This document shows, piece by piece, positions 52,532-61,135 of a stretch of DNA of 64,000 nucleotides (position 1 is the first letter of the stretch; each line of letters starts with the position of its first letter). The position numbers and the translations under genes are program-made. A model generated the notes under the pieces. That model was not told the DNA's origin. It did not search any database and saw nothing but the letters and a program-made list of their open reading frames with translations. Source of the stretch: Actinomadura sp. NBRC 104425 (GTDB taxonomy: Bacteria > Actinomycetota > Actinomycetes > Streptosporangiales > Streptosporangiaceae); assembly GCF_030269545.1 (NCBI RefSeq), contig NZ_BSTN01000002.1, positions 248,001-312,000 on the forward strand, read 5' to 3'.

Positions 52532-52624
52532 GGGGCGCGCTATCCGCGCCCCGGGCGGACTGTACGCGGGCGGCCGCTCACCTTGCGTGGCGGCGGCGCG
52601 CCGCCAGGGCTGTGACGTGCGGTC

Positions 52625-52646
52625 GGTCAGGCGTTGTTCACCTGCG
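52625..52646 (+). promoter_or_regulatory. candidate PHO box upstream of phoX
   Basis: Two adjacent 11-bp direct repeat units, GGTCAGGCGTT and GTTCACCTGCG, match the PhoP-binding unit known in streptomycetes (GTTCACC). They lie just ahead of the -35 position of TAGTTT (52674-52679), where an activator would be expected. Confidence 0.5.
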
Positions 52647-52749
52647 ATCCGCCGGGACGTCAGTCGAGCGCTCTAGTTTCCCAGAGGCGTTCCGACCGCC
52701 CCGGACCACCGGAACGCACCAAAGTAACGTTGAGTGATGAGGTGCGCAC

Positions 52750-54660
52750 ATGACCGTCGACCCTGACGACATCAGCTCCAACCCGTCGGGCAACGCGACG
52801 TTCGGGCAGATCGTCCAGGCCCGCCTGTCGCGCAGGGCGGCGATCCGCGGCGGCACGCTGCTCGCCGCGGCGGGCTTCCTCGGCGCCGGCGCGGGCACCG
52901 GCACGGCCTCGGCGGCGGTGGCCGCGGCCCCGGCGTCCCACGGCCGCGGCAAGCGCAGCCTGCTCGGATTCAAGGCCGTCCCGACCGGCACCGCCGACAA
53001 GGTGACCGTCCCCGACGGCTACACCGCCGACGTCCTGATCCCGTGGGGGACGCCGGTGCGCGCACGCGGCCCCAAGTGGAAGAAGGACGCCTCCAACAGC
53101 GCGGCCGAACAGGCCCAGCAGATCGGCATGAACCACGACGGCATGCACTTCTTCCCCCTGCGCGGGGGCCACGAAGGCCTGCTGGTGCTCAACCACGAGT
53201 ACGTGGACCAGGCGCTGCTGTTCCCCGACGGCGACACCGTGATGACCAAGGAGAAGGTCGACAAGGCCCTCGCCGCACACGGCGTCAGCATCGTCAAGCT
53301 CGCCCGGGTCAAGGGCCGCTGGCAGCACGTCGACTCCCGCTACAACCGCCGCGTCACCGGATCGACCCCCGTGACGTTCTCCGGGCCGGTGCGGGCCGAC
53401 CACTCCGCGCTGAAGGCCAACAACCGCCCCATGGGCACGCTCAACAACTGCTCCAGCGGCGCCACCCCCTGGGGCACCTACCTGGCGTGCGAGGAGAACT
53501 GGAACAACTACTTCGGCACCACCGACACCTCGTGGACGCCGTCCCCCGAACTCGCCCGCTACGGGGTCAGCGCCGAGGGCGGCGGCTACAAGTGGCACAC
53601 CGCCGACCCCCGCTTCGACCTCGCCGTCAACCCCAACGAGGTCAACCGGTTCGGCTGGGTCGTCGAGATCGACCCGTTCAACCCGAACCACACGCCCGTC
53701 AAGCGCACCGCGCTGGGCCGCATCAAGCACGAGAGCGCCACCGTCACCGAGTCCCGCGGCCGCATCGTCGTCTACACCGGTGACGACCAGGACGGCGAGT
53801 ACGTCTACAAGTTCGTCGGCAGCGCACCCTGGCGGCAGCTGCGCGCGCGCGGCAAGAGCCCCCTCGACCACGGCACGCTCTACGTGGCCAAGTTCAACGA
53901 CGACGGCACGGGCACCTGGCTGCCGCTGACGTTCGGCACCGGCCCCCTCACCAAGGCCAACGGCTGGAAGGACCAGGCGGATGTGCTGCTGCGCACCCGC
54001 CAGGCCGCCGACGCCGTGGGCGCCACCAAGCTGGACCGCCCCGAATGGGTCGCCGTGCACCCCGGCAACAAGGACGTGTACCTCACCCTCACCAACGGCT
54101 CTGGCTGGGACAACAAGGTCAACCCCCGCAAGCCCAACCCCTACGGGCACATCATCCGGTGGCGGGAGAGGCACGGCGACAACACCGCCACCTCCTTCGA
54201 GTGGGACATCTTCCTGCTGGCGGGCGACCCCGCCTATGACTCGAAGGTCACCCTGGCGTCCGAGGACGTGTTCGGCTCCCCCGACGGCCTGGGCTTCGAC
54301 CCCAGCGGCCGCCTGTGGATCGAGACCGACGTGTCCAACTCCTCGCAGAACCTCGCGTCCAAGGGCTACGACCACATCGGCAACAACCAGATGCTCGCGG
54401 CGGACCCCCGCACGGGCGAGGTGCGCCGGTTCCTCGTCGGCCCGCGCGGCTGCGAGATCACCGGGTTCACCATGACCCCCGACGGACGCACCCTGTTCGT
54501 CAACGTCCAGCACCCGGGCGAGGCGACCACCGCCTGGGGCGCGCCGAGCCCCGAAAACCCGCGCGCGGTCAGCAACTGGCCCGACTTCGACCCCGCGGGC
54601 CGCCCCCGCTCGGCCACCCTCGTCATCCGCAAGAAGGACGGCGGCGTCATCGGCACCTGA
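52750..54660 (+). CDS. phoX: PhoX-family (DUF839) phosphatase, Tat-exported
   Basis: This secreted alkaline phosphatase of the PhoX type (636 aa) is calcium/iron-dependent and releases phosphate from esters. The N-terminus has a twin-arginine signal (LSRRAAIRGGTLLAAAGFLG). Metal-site segments include NHDGMHFFPL, LVLNHEYVD, NNCSSGATPWGTYLACEEN, GRIKHESATV, VVYTGDDQDGEYVYKFV and SPDGLGFDPSGRLWIETD. GAGG precedes the ATG. A candidate PHO box upstream suggests phosphate-starvation control by PhoP. It is followed by a strong terminator. Confidence 0.92.
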   Translation: MTVDPDDISSNPSGNATFGQIVQARLSRRAAIRGGTLLAAAGFLGAGAGTGTASAAVAAAPASHGRGKRSLLGFKAVPTGTADKVTVPDGYTADVLIPWGTPVRARGPKWKKDASNSAAEQAQQIGMNHDGMHFFPLRGGHEGLLVLNHEYVDQALLFPDGDTVMTKEKVDKALAAHGVSIVKLARVKGRWQHVDSRYNRRVTGSTPVTFSGPVRADHSALKANNRPMGTLNNCSSGATPWGTYLACEENWNNYFGTTDTSWTPSPELARYGVSAEGGGYKWHTADPRFDLAVNPNEVNRFGWVVEIDPFNPNHTPVKRTALGRIKHESATVTESRGRIVVYTGDDQDGEYVYKFVGSAPWRQLRARGKSPLDHGTLYVAKFNDDGTGTWLPLTFGTGPLTKANGWKDQADVLLRTRQAADAVGATKLDRPEWVAVHPGNKDVYLTLTNGSGWDNKVNPRKPNPYGHIIRWRERHGDNTATSFEWDIFLLAGDPAYDSKVTLASEDVFGSPDGLGFDPSGRLWIETDVSNSSQNLASKGYDHIGNNQMLAADPRTGEVRRFLVGPRGCEITGFTMTPDGRTLFVNVQHPGEATTAWGAPSPENPRAVSNWPDFDPAGRPRSATLVIRKKDGGVIGT

Positions 54661-54682
54661 CGCCCTGCCCCGACCGCTCAGG

Positions 54683-54721
54683 CGGCCCGCGCCCTGCGAG
54701 ACGAGCACAGGGCGCGGGCCG
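54683..54721. terminator. terminator between phoX and the AraC pseudogene
   Basis: CGGCCCGCGCCCTG pairs perfectly with CAGGGCGCGGGCCG (14-bp stem, 11-nt loop), between convergent genes, so it can serve both. Confidence 0.8.
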
Positions 54722-54770
54722 TCGGCGCGCGGGCGCCGCAGCGGCGGGACACCGCGACCCCGCCCGCCTC

Positions 54771-55477
54771 CTACAGCAACGCGCCGATGGGCACCCCCGC
54801 CAGGTCGCGCACGTCATGCGCCAGGTGCGCCTGGTCGGCGTAACCGGCGCCGTGAGCCACCTCGGCCAGCGGTTCGCCCGCCCGGGCCCGCGCCAGAGCA
54901 CGCTGGAAACGCAGCACCCGCTGCAGGGTCTTCGGCCCGTACCCCCGAACGCCGCCGACGCCCGCCGCCGCAACTGCCGCTCACCCAGCCCCAGCATCCC
55001 GGCCACGTCCCGCACCGGCACACCCCGCGACAACGCCCGCACCACCGCCGGAACGATCGGATCGGGCGGCCCCTCGGCCCGCGCCAGCGCGGCCCCCGCG
55101 AGCACCGCATGCGGCGAAGGCGACCCGGCCACCGCCTCCCCGAGACGGTCGGCGTCCGCCCCCCACAGGTCCCGCAGCGGCAGCCGCCCGTCGCGCACCG
55201 CGTCCGCCGGCACCCCCAGCACCGGCGGCGCCGCCCCCGGGCCGAACCGGATCCCGACCAGACGCTCACCCGGCCGCAGCTCCGCCAGATCGGGGCCGGT
55301 GTCCGGGCCCGCCACGGTCACCCGCGCGTCCCCGCTCCACCAGATCAGGTCCACGCAGCCGTCCGGCACCACCCGCTGCACCTGCGGCCCCGCGTGCGCG
55401 GCCGCCTCACGCGACCACAGGCACACCAGACCCGACCCGGGCGGAGCCGGATCCTCGCGGTAACGCGCGACGCCCAT
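54771..55477 (-). pseudogene. AraC-family regulator broken by a frameshift
   Basis: The ATG at 55477 begins a DUF6597/AraC-type regulator: VPDGCVDLIWW, LVGIRFGPGAAPP, then the first helix-turn-helix [16 protein letters not shown]. At a run of five C (54942-54946, five G on the coding strand) the frame is lost. Only after a +1 base (or -2) correction does the family sequence resume: [47 protein letters not shown] and stop at 54771. As written, the uncorrected frame runs to 54647 with a nonsense tail lacking the second helix-turn-helix. It could be true decay, phase variation at the G run, or a base-calling error. Confidence 0.8.
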
Positions 55478-55577
55478 CCCCCCTCCCTACCACCGCACAC
55501 CGCCCGCTCCGCATAGGGCCCCCGCATACGGGCAGGGGGAGCGGTGGCCGACCACGAGCCAGAAGGAGACCACCGCC

Positions 55578-56132
55578 ATGGCCACCGAACTGCAGGGCAG
55601 GACCATCGCCTTCCTCGTCGCCCCCGAAGGCGTCGAGCAGGCCGAACTCACCGAACCCTGGACCGCCGTCGACAAGGCCGGCGGCCGACCCGTCCTGGTG
55701 TCCACCGAGGCGGGCCGCATCCAGGCCTTCGACCACCTCGACAAGGCCGACACCTTCGCCGTCGACGCCACCGCCGCCGACGCCGACCCCGCCTCCTTCG
55801 ACGCGCTGGTGCTGCCCGGCGGCGTCGCCAACCCCGACCACCTGCGCACCAGGCCCGAGGCCGTCGCGTTCGCCAAGGCCTTCTTCGACGCGGGCAAGCC
55901 GGTGGCCGCCATCTGCCACGCGCCGTGGACGCTCATCGAGGCCGGCGTGGCCCGCGGCCGCACCCTCACCTCCTGGCCCAGCCTGCGCACCGACCTGCGC
56001 AACGCCGGCGCCACCTGGGTCGACGAGGAGGTCCAGGTCTGCCGGAGCGGCCCCAACACCCTGGTCACCAGCCGCCGGCCCGACGACCTCAAGGCCTTCT
56101 GCCAGGCCGCTGTCGAAGCCTTCCGCGCCTGA
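55578..56132 (+). CDS. DJ-1/PfpI-family (type 1 glutamine amidotransferase-like) protein
   Basis: This 184-aa cytoplasmic protein has the DJ-1/PfpI fold. The nucleophile is Cys113 in VAAICHAPWTLIEAG, preceded by FDALVLPGGVANPDHLR. The N-terminus has IAFLVAPEGVEQAELTEPWTA with the conserved Glu. These proteins act as deglycases, proteases or chaperones; the YhbO/PfpI subgroup fits best. AAGGAG lies 9 nt before the ATG. It is close to the AraC pseudogene, with which it shares a divergent intergenic space of 100 bp and which may once have controlled it. Confidence 0.9.
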   Translation: MATELQGRTIAFLVAPEGVEQAELTEPWTAVDKAGGRPVLVSTEAGRIQAFDHLDKADTFAVDATAADADPASFDALVLPGGVANPDHLRTRPEAVAFAKAFFDAGKPVAAICHAPWTLIEAGVARGRTLTSWPSLRTDLRNAGATWVDEEVQVCRSGPNTLVTSRRPDDLKAFCQAAVEAFRA

Positions 56133-56386
56133 CAGCCCGGCTCCGCCGCGCCCGCGCCGCCCCCGCCCGGCGGCGGTCCACGCGGCCGCCGGAGGCATGG
56201 GCGTGTCGGGGCTTGTGCGGGGTGTTGCGGGGAGTTGCGTCCGCGAGCCGCGGCGGCCGACGGCGGGCGCGAAGACGGTGCGGGAGACGGCTTCCAGGCC
56301 GGTGGTCTAGACCCTTGCCCTAGACCAGTCGGTGAATCTTCGACGACCGTATCCTGCACGAATATCCGTACTGGCAGGTAACTAAG

Positions 56387-56392
56387 TAGCGT
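56387..56392 (+). promoter_or_regulatory. leaderless -10 box for pyk
   Basis: TAGCGT ends 7 nt before the GTG at 56400. An earlier in-frame GTG at 56394 would start only 1 nt after the box and so could not be on this transcript. Confidence 0.55.
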
Positions 56393-56399
56393 TGTGCAC

Positions 56400-57836
56400 G
56401 TGACCCGTCGAGCGAAGATTGTCAGCACCATCGGTCCCGCCTGCTCCAGCGAGGAGCAGATCCACGCGCTCGTGGAGGCCGGCATCGACGTCGCCCGCCT
56501 CAATATGAGCCACGGCGAACACGCCGTCCACGAGCAGGTCTACCACCGCCTGCGAGCCGCCGCCGAGGCCACCGGCCGCGGCGTCGGCATCCTGGCCGAC
56601 CTGCAGGGCCCCAAGATCCGCGTTGGACGCTTCCCCGACGGGCCGGTACGCCTGACCCTCGGGGACGAGTTCACCATCACCACCGAGGACGTCCCCGGCA
56701 ACCGCCAGCAGGTCTCCACCACCTATCAGGGCCTGCCCGGCGACGTCGCCCCCGGCGACACCATCCTCGTCGACGACGGCCGCGTCGCGCTGCGCGTCAC
56801 CGAGGTCGACGGCCCCCGCGTGCGCACCACCGTCACCGTCGGCGGCATGGTGTCCGACAACAAGGGCCTCAACCTGCCCGGCGTCCCCGTCAGCGTCCCC
56901 GCCCTCACCGCAAAGGACGAGGCCGACCTGCGCTGGGCGCTGCGCCTCGGCGTCGACATGGTCGCCCTGTCGTTCGTCCGCACCCCCGAGGACGCCGCCA
57001 CCTGCTACCAGATCATGGACGAGGAGGGCGTCCGCGTCCCGCTCATCGCCAAGATCGAAAAGCCGCAGGCCGTGGAACGCCTCCCCGAGATCGTCGCCGC
57101 GTTCGACGGCATCATGGTCGCCCGCGGCGACCTCGGCGTCGAACTGCCCCTCGAGCAGGTCCCCATCGTGCAGAAGCGCGCCATCGAACTGTGCCGCGAA
57201 AAGGCCCGCCCGGTCATCGTGGCCACCCAGATGCTCGACTCGATGATCTCCTCGCCACGGCCCACCCGCGCAGAGACCTCCGACGTCGCCAACGCCGTCT
57301 TCGAAGGCGCCGACGCCGTCATGCTGTCCGGTGAGACCAGCGTCGGCCAGTACCCCATCGAGTCCGTCCAGACGATGAGCCGCATCGTCGAGACGGCCGA
57401 GAAGGCGTCCCTGCAGGCCACCCACACCCTCACCCGTATCCCCGAGACCGTCGGCGGAGCCATCGCCCGCGCCGCCGCCGAGGTCGGCGCCATCGTCGGC
57501 GCCGAGGCCCTGGTCGCCTTCACCATGTCCGGCGAGACCGCCCGCCGCCTGTCGCGCTACCGCTCGCCCATCCCGCTGCTCGCCTTCACCTCCGTGCCCG
57601 CCACCCGCGGCCGCCTCGCCCACGTCTGGGGCGTCGAGACCTTCATCGTCCCCCACGTCGACCACACCGACGAGATGTTCCGCCAGGTCGAGCAGGCCCT
57701 CCTCGAACTCGGACGCTGCCAGAAGGGCGACCGCGTCGTCGTCGTCGCCGGCTCGCCCCCCGGCACCCCCGGCTCCACCAACGCCCTGCGCGTCCTGCGC
57801 ATCGGCGACGCCATCTCCGGCGCCCTGCGCGGATGA
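56400..57836 (+). CDS. pyk: pyruvate kinase
   Basis: This glycolytic enzyme (478 aa) makes pyruvate and ATP from phosphoenolpyruvate. It has RAKIVSTIGPACSS, VARLNMSHGEH, ILADLQGPKIRVG, the B domain, and PLIAKIEKPQAVERL with the catalytic Lys. Also present are GIMVARGDLGVELPLEQVP, VIVATQMLDSM, PTRAETSDVANAVFEGADAVMLSGETSVGQYP, and the allosteric C domain (GSPPGTPGSTNALRV). The start GTG 56400 is preferred from the -10 spacing and gives the family N-terminus TRRAKIV. It is monocistronic. Confidence 0.97.
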   Translation: MTRRAKIVSTIGPACSSEEQIHALVEAGIDVARLNMSHGEHAVHEQVYHRLRAAAEATGRGVGILADLQGPKIRVGRFPDGPVRLTLGDEFTITTEDVPGNRQQVSTTYQGLPGDVAPGDTILVDDGRVALRVTEVDGPRVRTTVTVGGMVSDNKGLNLPGVPVSVPALTAKDEADLRWALRLGVDMVALSFVRTPEDAATCYQIMDEEGVRVPLIAKIEKPQAVERLPEIVAAFDGIMVARGDLGVELPLEQVPIVQKRAIELCREKARPVIVATQMLDSMISSPRPTRAETSDVANAVFEGADAVMLSGETSVGQYPIESVQTMSRIVETAEKASLQATHTLTRIPETVGGAIARAAAEVGAIVGAEALVAFTMSGETARRLSRYRSPIPLLAFTSVPATRGRLAHVWGVETFIVPHVDHTDEMFRQVEQALLELGRCQKGDRVVVVAGSPPGTPGSTNALRVLRIGDAISGALRG

Positions 57837-57960
57837 CCTCACGAGCACCACACGGGGGACGATCGACCGGGTAACGGCTCGCGCACCGCTCTTCACATCC
57901 GCGGCATGGCCGTCACGGTCCAGGGGATCTCGCTGCGGCCCCCTCGTCCCCCAGGTGGTG

Positions 57961-58275
57961 CGATGGAACCGGTCGAGAACTCCCCGACCGACGCCAGCGA
58001 CTTCATCTGGGGGCCCTGGCTCCTCATCCCCTGCCTCTCGCCACCGGCGTGTACCTGACCGCCGTCCTGCGCGGACCGCAGATCCGCCGCTTCCGCCTGG
58101 CGTTCTGGCTCGCCTTCGCCAAACGCTGTGACGAGGGCGCCGACGGAGACATCCCCCACTACCCGGCACTGGCCGCCGCCCAGCGGCTTCGTCCCCCTCA
58201 TGCTCGTCCTGTACGTCGCCGGCGCGTTGATTCGTGCCGGTGGGCGTGCGATGGGGCGTGCCGGGAAGCCGCATT
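57961..58275 (+). pseudogene. decayed sodium:alanine symporter (AGCS family) gene
   Basis: From ATG 57961 the first frame gives ASDFIWGPWLLI, then shifts by about one base to LATGVYLTAVLRGPQIRRFR and LAFWLAFAKRCDEGADGDIP. Near 58190 it shifts again into GFVPLMLVLYVAGALI. These are the N-terminal helix, the GDI(S)HF-type region and a mid-protein segment (family VPFMALFYVLGAL) of AGCS transporters, which are normally about 450-500 aa. At least two frameshifts and a deletion of well over 100 codons separate them and the whole C-terminal half is gone. No intact copy is in the window. Confidence 0.7.
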
Positions 58276-58680
58276 AGGCGGCGGTCCTGTGCGGTGGCAG
58301 CGGGCGAGGCGTTCGTCTGGGGGTGCGGTGGGGACGGCGGGTCAGTACTTGGGGCCCGAAGAGGTAGCCGTACGCCCGGTGATCCAGTTCGCGACCGTGA
58401 AGGCGTGGGCAGAGGCACTGGGGCGTTCCGATGCGCGTCCGGGAGCGAGGACGCCGTCGGGTGCCGCGGCGCCGATGGCGCACCGCGGAGACAACAGACA
58501 CCGCATGACTGCGCGACCGTCCGGTCGGTGAGGCCCTGAGCCTTGAGCCGAAGGGCGTGACCGGTGATCCTCTGTCATACCTGGAGCCAGCGTCGCACAG
58601 GGGCACGACACAATCGCCCCCAGTGAGGCCTCAGTGATCATTGAGGCGTATGCGACGCGGGCGGCGCGGCTCAACGCACG
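58276..58680. other. 405-bp stretch with no recognisable gene
   Basis: Short open frames exist on both strands but none has a start signal, a stable codon pattern or a domain I recognise. GCCTCA (58628-58633) and TGAGGC (58642-58647) form a small hairpin with an inner TGATCA palindrome, placed just past the 3' end of the minus-strand tRNA, and could be its terminator. The rest may be debris from the same decay as the symporter remnant. Confidence 0.5.
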
Positions 58681-58767
58681 TGGTACCGGGAGCGGGACTC
58701 GAACCCGCACGCTCTTGCGAGCCGATGCTTTTGAGGCATCTATGTCTGCCTATTCCATCATCCCGGC
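58681..58767 (-). tRNA. tRNA-Leu (anticodon CAA), CCA encoded
   Basis: On the minus strand the sequence starts GCCGGGATGATGGAATAGG and ends GCTCCCGGTACCA. The anticodon arm is GATGC-CTCAAAA-GCATC, giving anticodon CAA for UUG codons. A variable arm (GGCTCGCAAGAGC) of the class II type and a T arm (GCGGG-TTCGAGT-CCCGC) follow. The acceptor stem is complete except that position 1-72 is a G-U pair. The 3' CCA is encoded (58681-58683 complement). Confidence 0.95.
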
Positions 58768-58846
58768 TTCAAGCCGAACATCTGGCGAGATGTCCGCATT
58801 TCGGCCACCCTCGTGGGGCAGCCGACACCAGGGTAGCGGGTCCCGG

Positions 58847-58852
58847 TAGTCT
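58847..58852 (+). promoter_or_regulatory. leaderless -10 box for pdtaR
   Basis: TAGTCT ends 7 nt before the GTG at 58860. An in-frame GTG at 58854 would lie 1 nt after the box. Confidence 0.5.
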
Positions 58853-58859
58853 CGTGCGC

Positions 58860-59618
58860 GTGACGCAGAGCGCTCGGCGAGTTGTGATCGCAGAAGATGA
58901 GGCCCTGATCCGCCTGGACCTCAGGGAGATGCTCCAGGAGGACGGTTACGAGGTCGTCGGGGAGGCCGGGGACGGGGAGGCCGCCGTCCGGCTGGCCACC
59001 GAGCTGCGGCCGGATCTGGTCATTCTCGATGTCAAGATGCCCGTGCTGGACGGCATCTCGGCGGCCGAGCGGATCTCCGCCGAGCGGATCGCGCCGGTGG
59101 TGATCCTCACCGCGTTCTCGCAGCGCGAACTGGTGCAGCGGGCCACCGAGGCGGGCGCGATGGCGTATCTGGTCAAGCCGTTCACCAAGACCGACCTGGC
59201 GCCGGCGATCGAGATGGCGGTGAGCCGGTACACCGAGCTGCGGGCGCTGGAGGCCGAGGTCGCCGGGCTGCAGGAGCGGCTGGAGACCCGTAAGATCGTC
59301 GATCGGGCGAAGGGGCTGCTGCAGGCGGCCAACGGCTGGACCGAGCCCGAGGCGTTCCGCTGGATCCAGAAGACCTCGATGGACCGCAGGCTGACCATGC
59401 GCGCGGTGGCGGAGGCGGTGCTGGCCGGGGCCGCGGGGGAGGGCTCCGCGAAGTCTCCCGGTCAGGCGGGGGCCAAGCCGTCGGGCGGTGGCAATGCCAG
59501 GCCCGCCGGAGGGAGTGGCGCCGGGCCGCGTTCTGCGGCCGGCGGCGGGGAAGGCGACGCGAACGCCAGGTCGAACGGCGGGAGCGGCCCCCGGCCCGGC
59601 GGTGCCGCGCAGGGCTGA
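58860..59618 (+). CDS. pdtaR: ANTAR-domain response regulator, PdtaR type
   Basis: This 252-aa two-part regulator has a receiver domain (VVIAEDEALIRLDLREML, phospho-Asp in DLVILDVKMPVLDG, Lys in VKPFTKTD) and an ANTAR RNA-binding domain (ETRKIVDRAKGLLQAANGWTEPEAFRWIQK, SMDRRLTMRAVAEAVL). In mycobacteria PdtaR is phosphorylated by the kinase PdtaS and controls translation by RNA binding or antitermination. No kinase is adjacent. Residues 195-252 form a disordered Gly/Ala/Ser tail. The tRNA-Leu gene is divergent just upstream. Confidence 0.93.
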   Translation: MTQSARRVVIAEDEALIRLDLREMLQEDGYEVVGEAGDGEAAVRLATELRPDLVILDVKMPVLDGISAAERISAERIAPVVILTAFSQRELVQRATEAGAMAYLVKPFTKTDLAPAIEMAVSRYTELRALEAEVAGLQERLETRKIVDRAKGLLQAANGWTEPEAFRWIQKTSMDRRLTMRAVAEAVLAGAAGEGSAKSPGQAGAKPSGGGNARPAGGSGAGPRSAAGGGEGDANARSNGGSGPRPGGAAQG

Positions 59619-59888
59619 GCCGCCCCGCAGGGCCGCGGGCCCGAGCCGCGCGCATCGCCCTGCATAGAAAACGTCACCGCGCGTGATGATCGCTGGTGGC
59701 GGCAGGGTTTTTTGGCCACGGAGCCGTAACGACTGAGTAACCCTTCTGTCCGGGGGAGCTGCTCTGGCGAGGGTCGTCGGTGTACGACATACCTGGCCCC
59801 CGAGTGACCGATATCTCCCGCTTGACGTCGGTGTCGGGGTTGGACTCGTACCCGATCCCTTCCGGATCCGGATGGAAAGGTTGGCACC

Positions 59889-61067
59889 TTGCGGCGCAAC
59901 ATGATGAGGGTCACCGGTGCGGTGGCGATGAGCGCGGTGCTGGCGCTCGGTGCCGTCGCCTGCGGCGGCGACGACGGTGGCAGCGGCGGTGGCGGCGACA
60001 GCGTCACCATCGGGTTCATGGGGGACCTCACCGGCGAGAACTCCGGCCTGGTGATTCCGCCCAAGCAGGGCGCCCAGCTGGCGATCGACCAGTACAACGC
60101 CAAGAACCCCAAGGTCAAGATCAATTTCAAGACCTATGACAGCCAGGGCAAGCCGGAGCAGGCCAGCCCGCTGGTGCAGGGCGCGATCAAGAACGACAAG
60201 ATCGTTGCGCTGATCGGGCCGGCGTTCTCCGGTGAGTCGCAGGCCACCGGGCCGATCCTCGAGGAGGCCGGGGTGCCGAGCGTGTCGCCGTCGGCGACCG
60301 ACATCACGCTGGCGCAGAAGGGCTGGAAGTACTGGCACCGGGTGGTGGCCGACGACTCGGTGCAGTCCGCGGGGGCCGCCGAGTTCATCACCGGCTCGCT
60401 GAAGGCCAAGAAGGTCTTCACCGTCCACGACAAGCAGGTCTACGGCAAGGGCCTGGCGGACGCGATCGCCAAGGCCGTCCAGGCCAAGGGCGTGCAGACC
60501 GGCACCGAGGGCGTGGACGACAAGGCCACCGACTACTCGTCCACGGTGAACAAGATCAAGCAGTTCAACCCGGACGTGGTGTACTACGGCGGCTACTACT
60601 CGGTGGCGGGCCGGCTGTTCAAGCAGCTGCGCGAGGCCGGGTACCAGGGCAAGGTGATGTCGGGCGACGGCTCGGTGGCGACCGGTCTGATCGACGGCGC
60701 GGGTGAGAAGAACGCGCAGGGCGCGCTGCTGTCGTGCGGGTGCAACATCGACGCCTCCGGCAAGAGCGGCAAGACGGCCGCGGACTTCGCCGCCGCCTAC
60801 AAGCAGAAGTACGGCACCGACGTGGCCATCTACTCGGCCGAGGGGTACGACGCGGCGACCGCGCTGATCAAGGCGGTCGAGGCGGGCAAGACCGACTCCA
60901 AGTCGATCAACGAGTACCTGAAGACCGTCAGCTTCGAGGGCGCCGGCAAGCAGATCAAGTTCGCTGAGAACGGCGCTCTGGCGACCCAGGACATCTTCAT
61001 CTACGAGGTGCAGGGCCGGGCGATCACGCTCCTGGGCAACAGCAAGGAGGCCAAGGCCAGCAGCTGA
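59889..61067 (+). CDS. livK: branched-chain amino-acid ABC transporter, substrate-binding lipoprotein
   Basis: This 392-aa type I binding protein (Peripla_BP_6) for leucine, isoleucine, valine or related ligands has a lipobox GAVACGG after a short signal. It shows GDLTGENSGLVIPPKQGAQLAIDQYN, ALIGPAFSGESQATGPILEEAGVPSVSPSATDI, YWHRVVADDSVQSAGAA and VFTVHDKQVYGKGLADAI. TTG 59889 is the start with GGAAAGG 9 nt upstream; ATG at 59901 or 59904 are alternatives without a well-spaced site. A hairpin separates it from livH. Confidence 0.95.
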   Translation: MRRNMMRVTGAVAMSAVLALGAVACGGDDGGSGGGGDSVTIGFMGDLTGENSGLVIPPKQGAQLAIDQYNAKNPKVKINFKTYDSQGKPEQASPLVQGAIKNDKIVALIGPAFSGESQATGPILEEAGVPSVSPSATDITLAQKGWKYWHRVVADDSVQSAGAAEFITGSLKAKKVFTVHDKQVYGKGLADAIAKAVQAKGVQTGTEGVDDKATDYSSTVNKIKQFNPDVVYYGGYYSVAGRLFKQLREAGYQGKVMSGDGSVATGLIDGAGEKNAQGALLSCGCNIDASGKSGKTAADFAAAYKQKYGTDVAIYSAEGYDAATALIKAVEAGKTDSKSINEYLKTVSFEGAGKQIKFAENGALATQDIFIYEVQGRAITLLGNSKEAKASS

Positions 61068-61135
61068 GGCGGATGACGCCCTGCTCGGCCCGTGCCCTCG
61101 GCGGCGACTGACTCCCGAGGGCGACATGTTGGCGT

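Noticed and set aside
54647..54770. The uncorrected C-terminus of the AraC-like gene as a real novel domain
   Set aside because: The other frame over the same DNA gives a normal AraC helix-turn-helix ending, so the written tail is a frameshift product.
58342..58710. Minus-strand open frame of about 120 codons between the symporter relic and the tRNA
   Set aside because: It overlaps the tRNA gene, has no ribosome site or domain, and its composition is that of random high-GC sequence.
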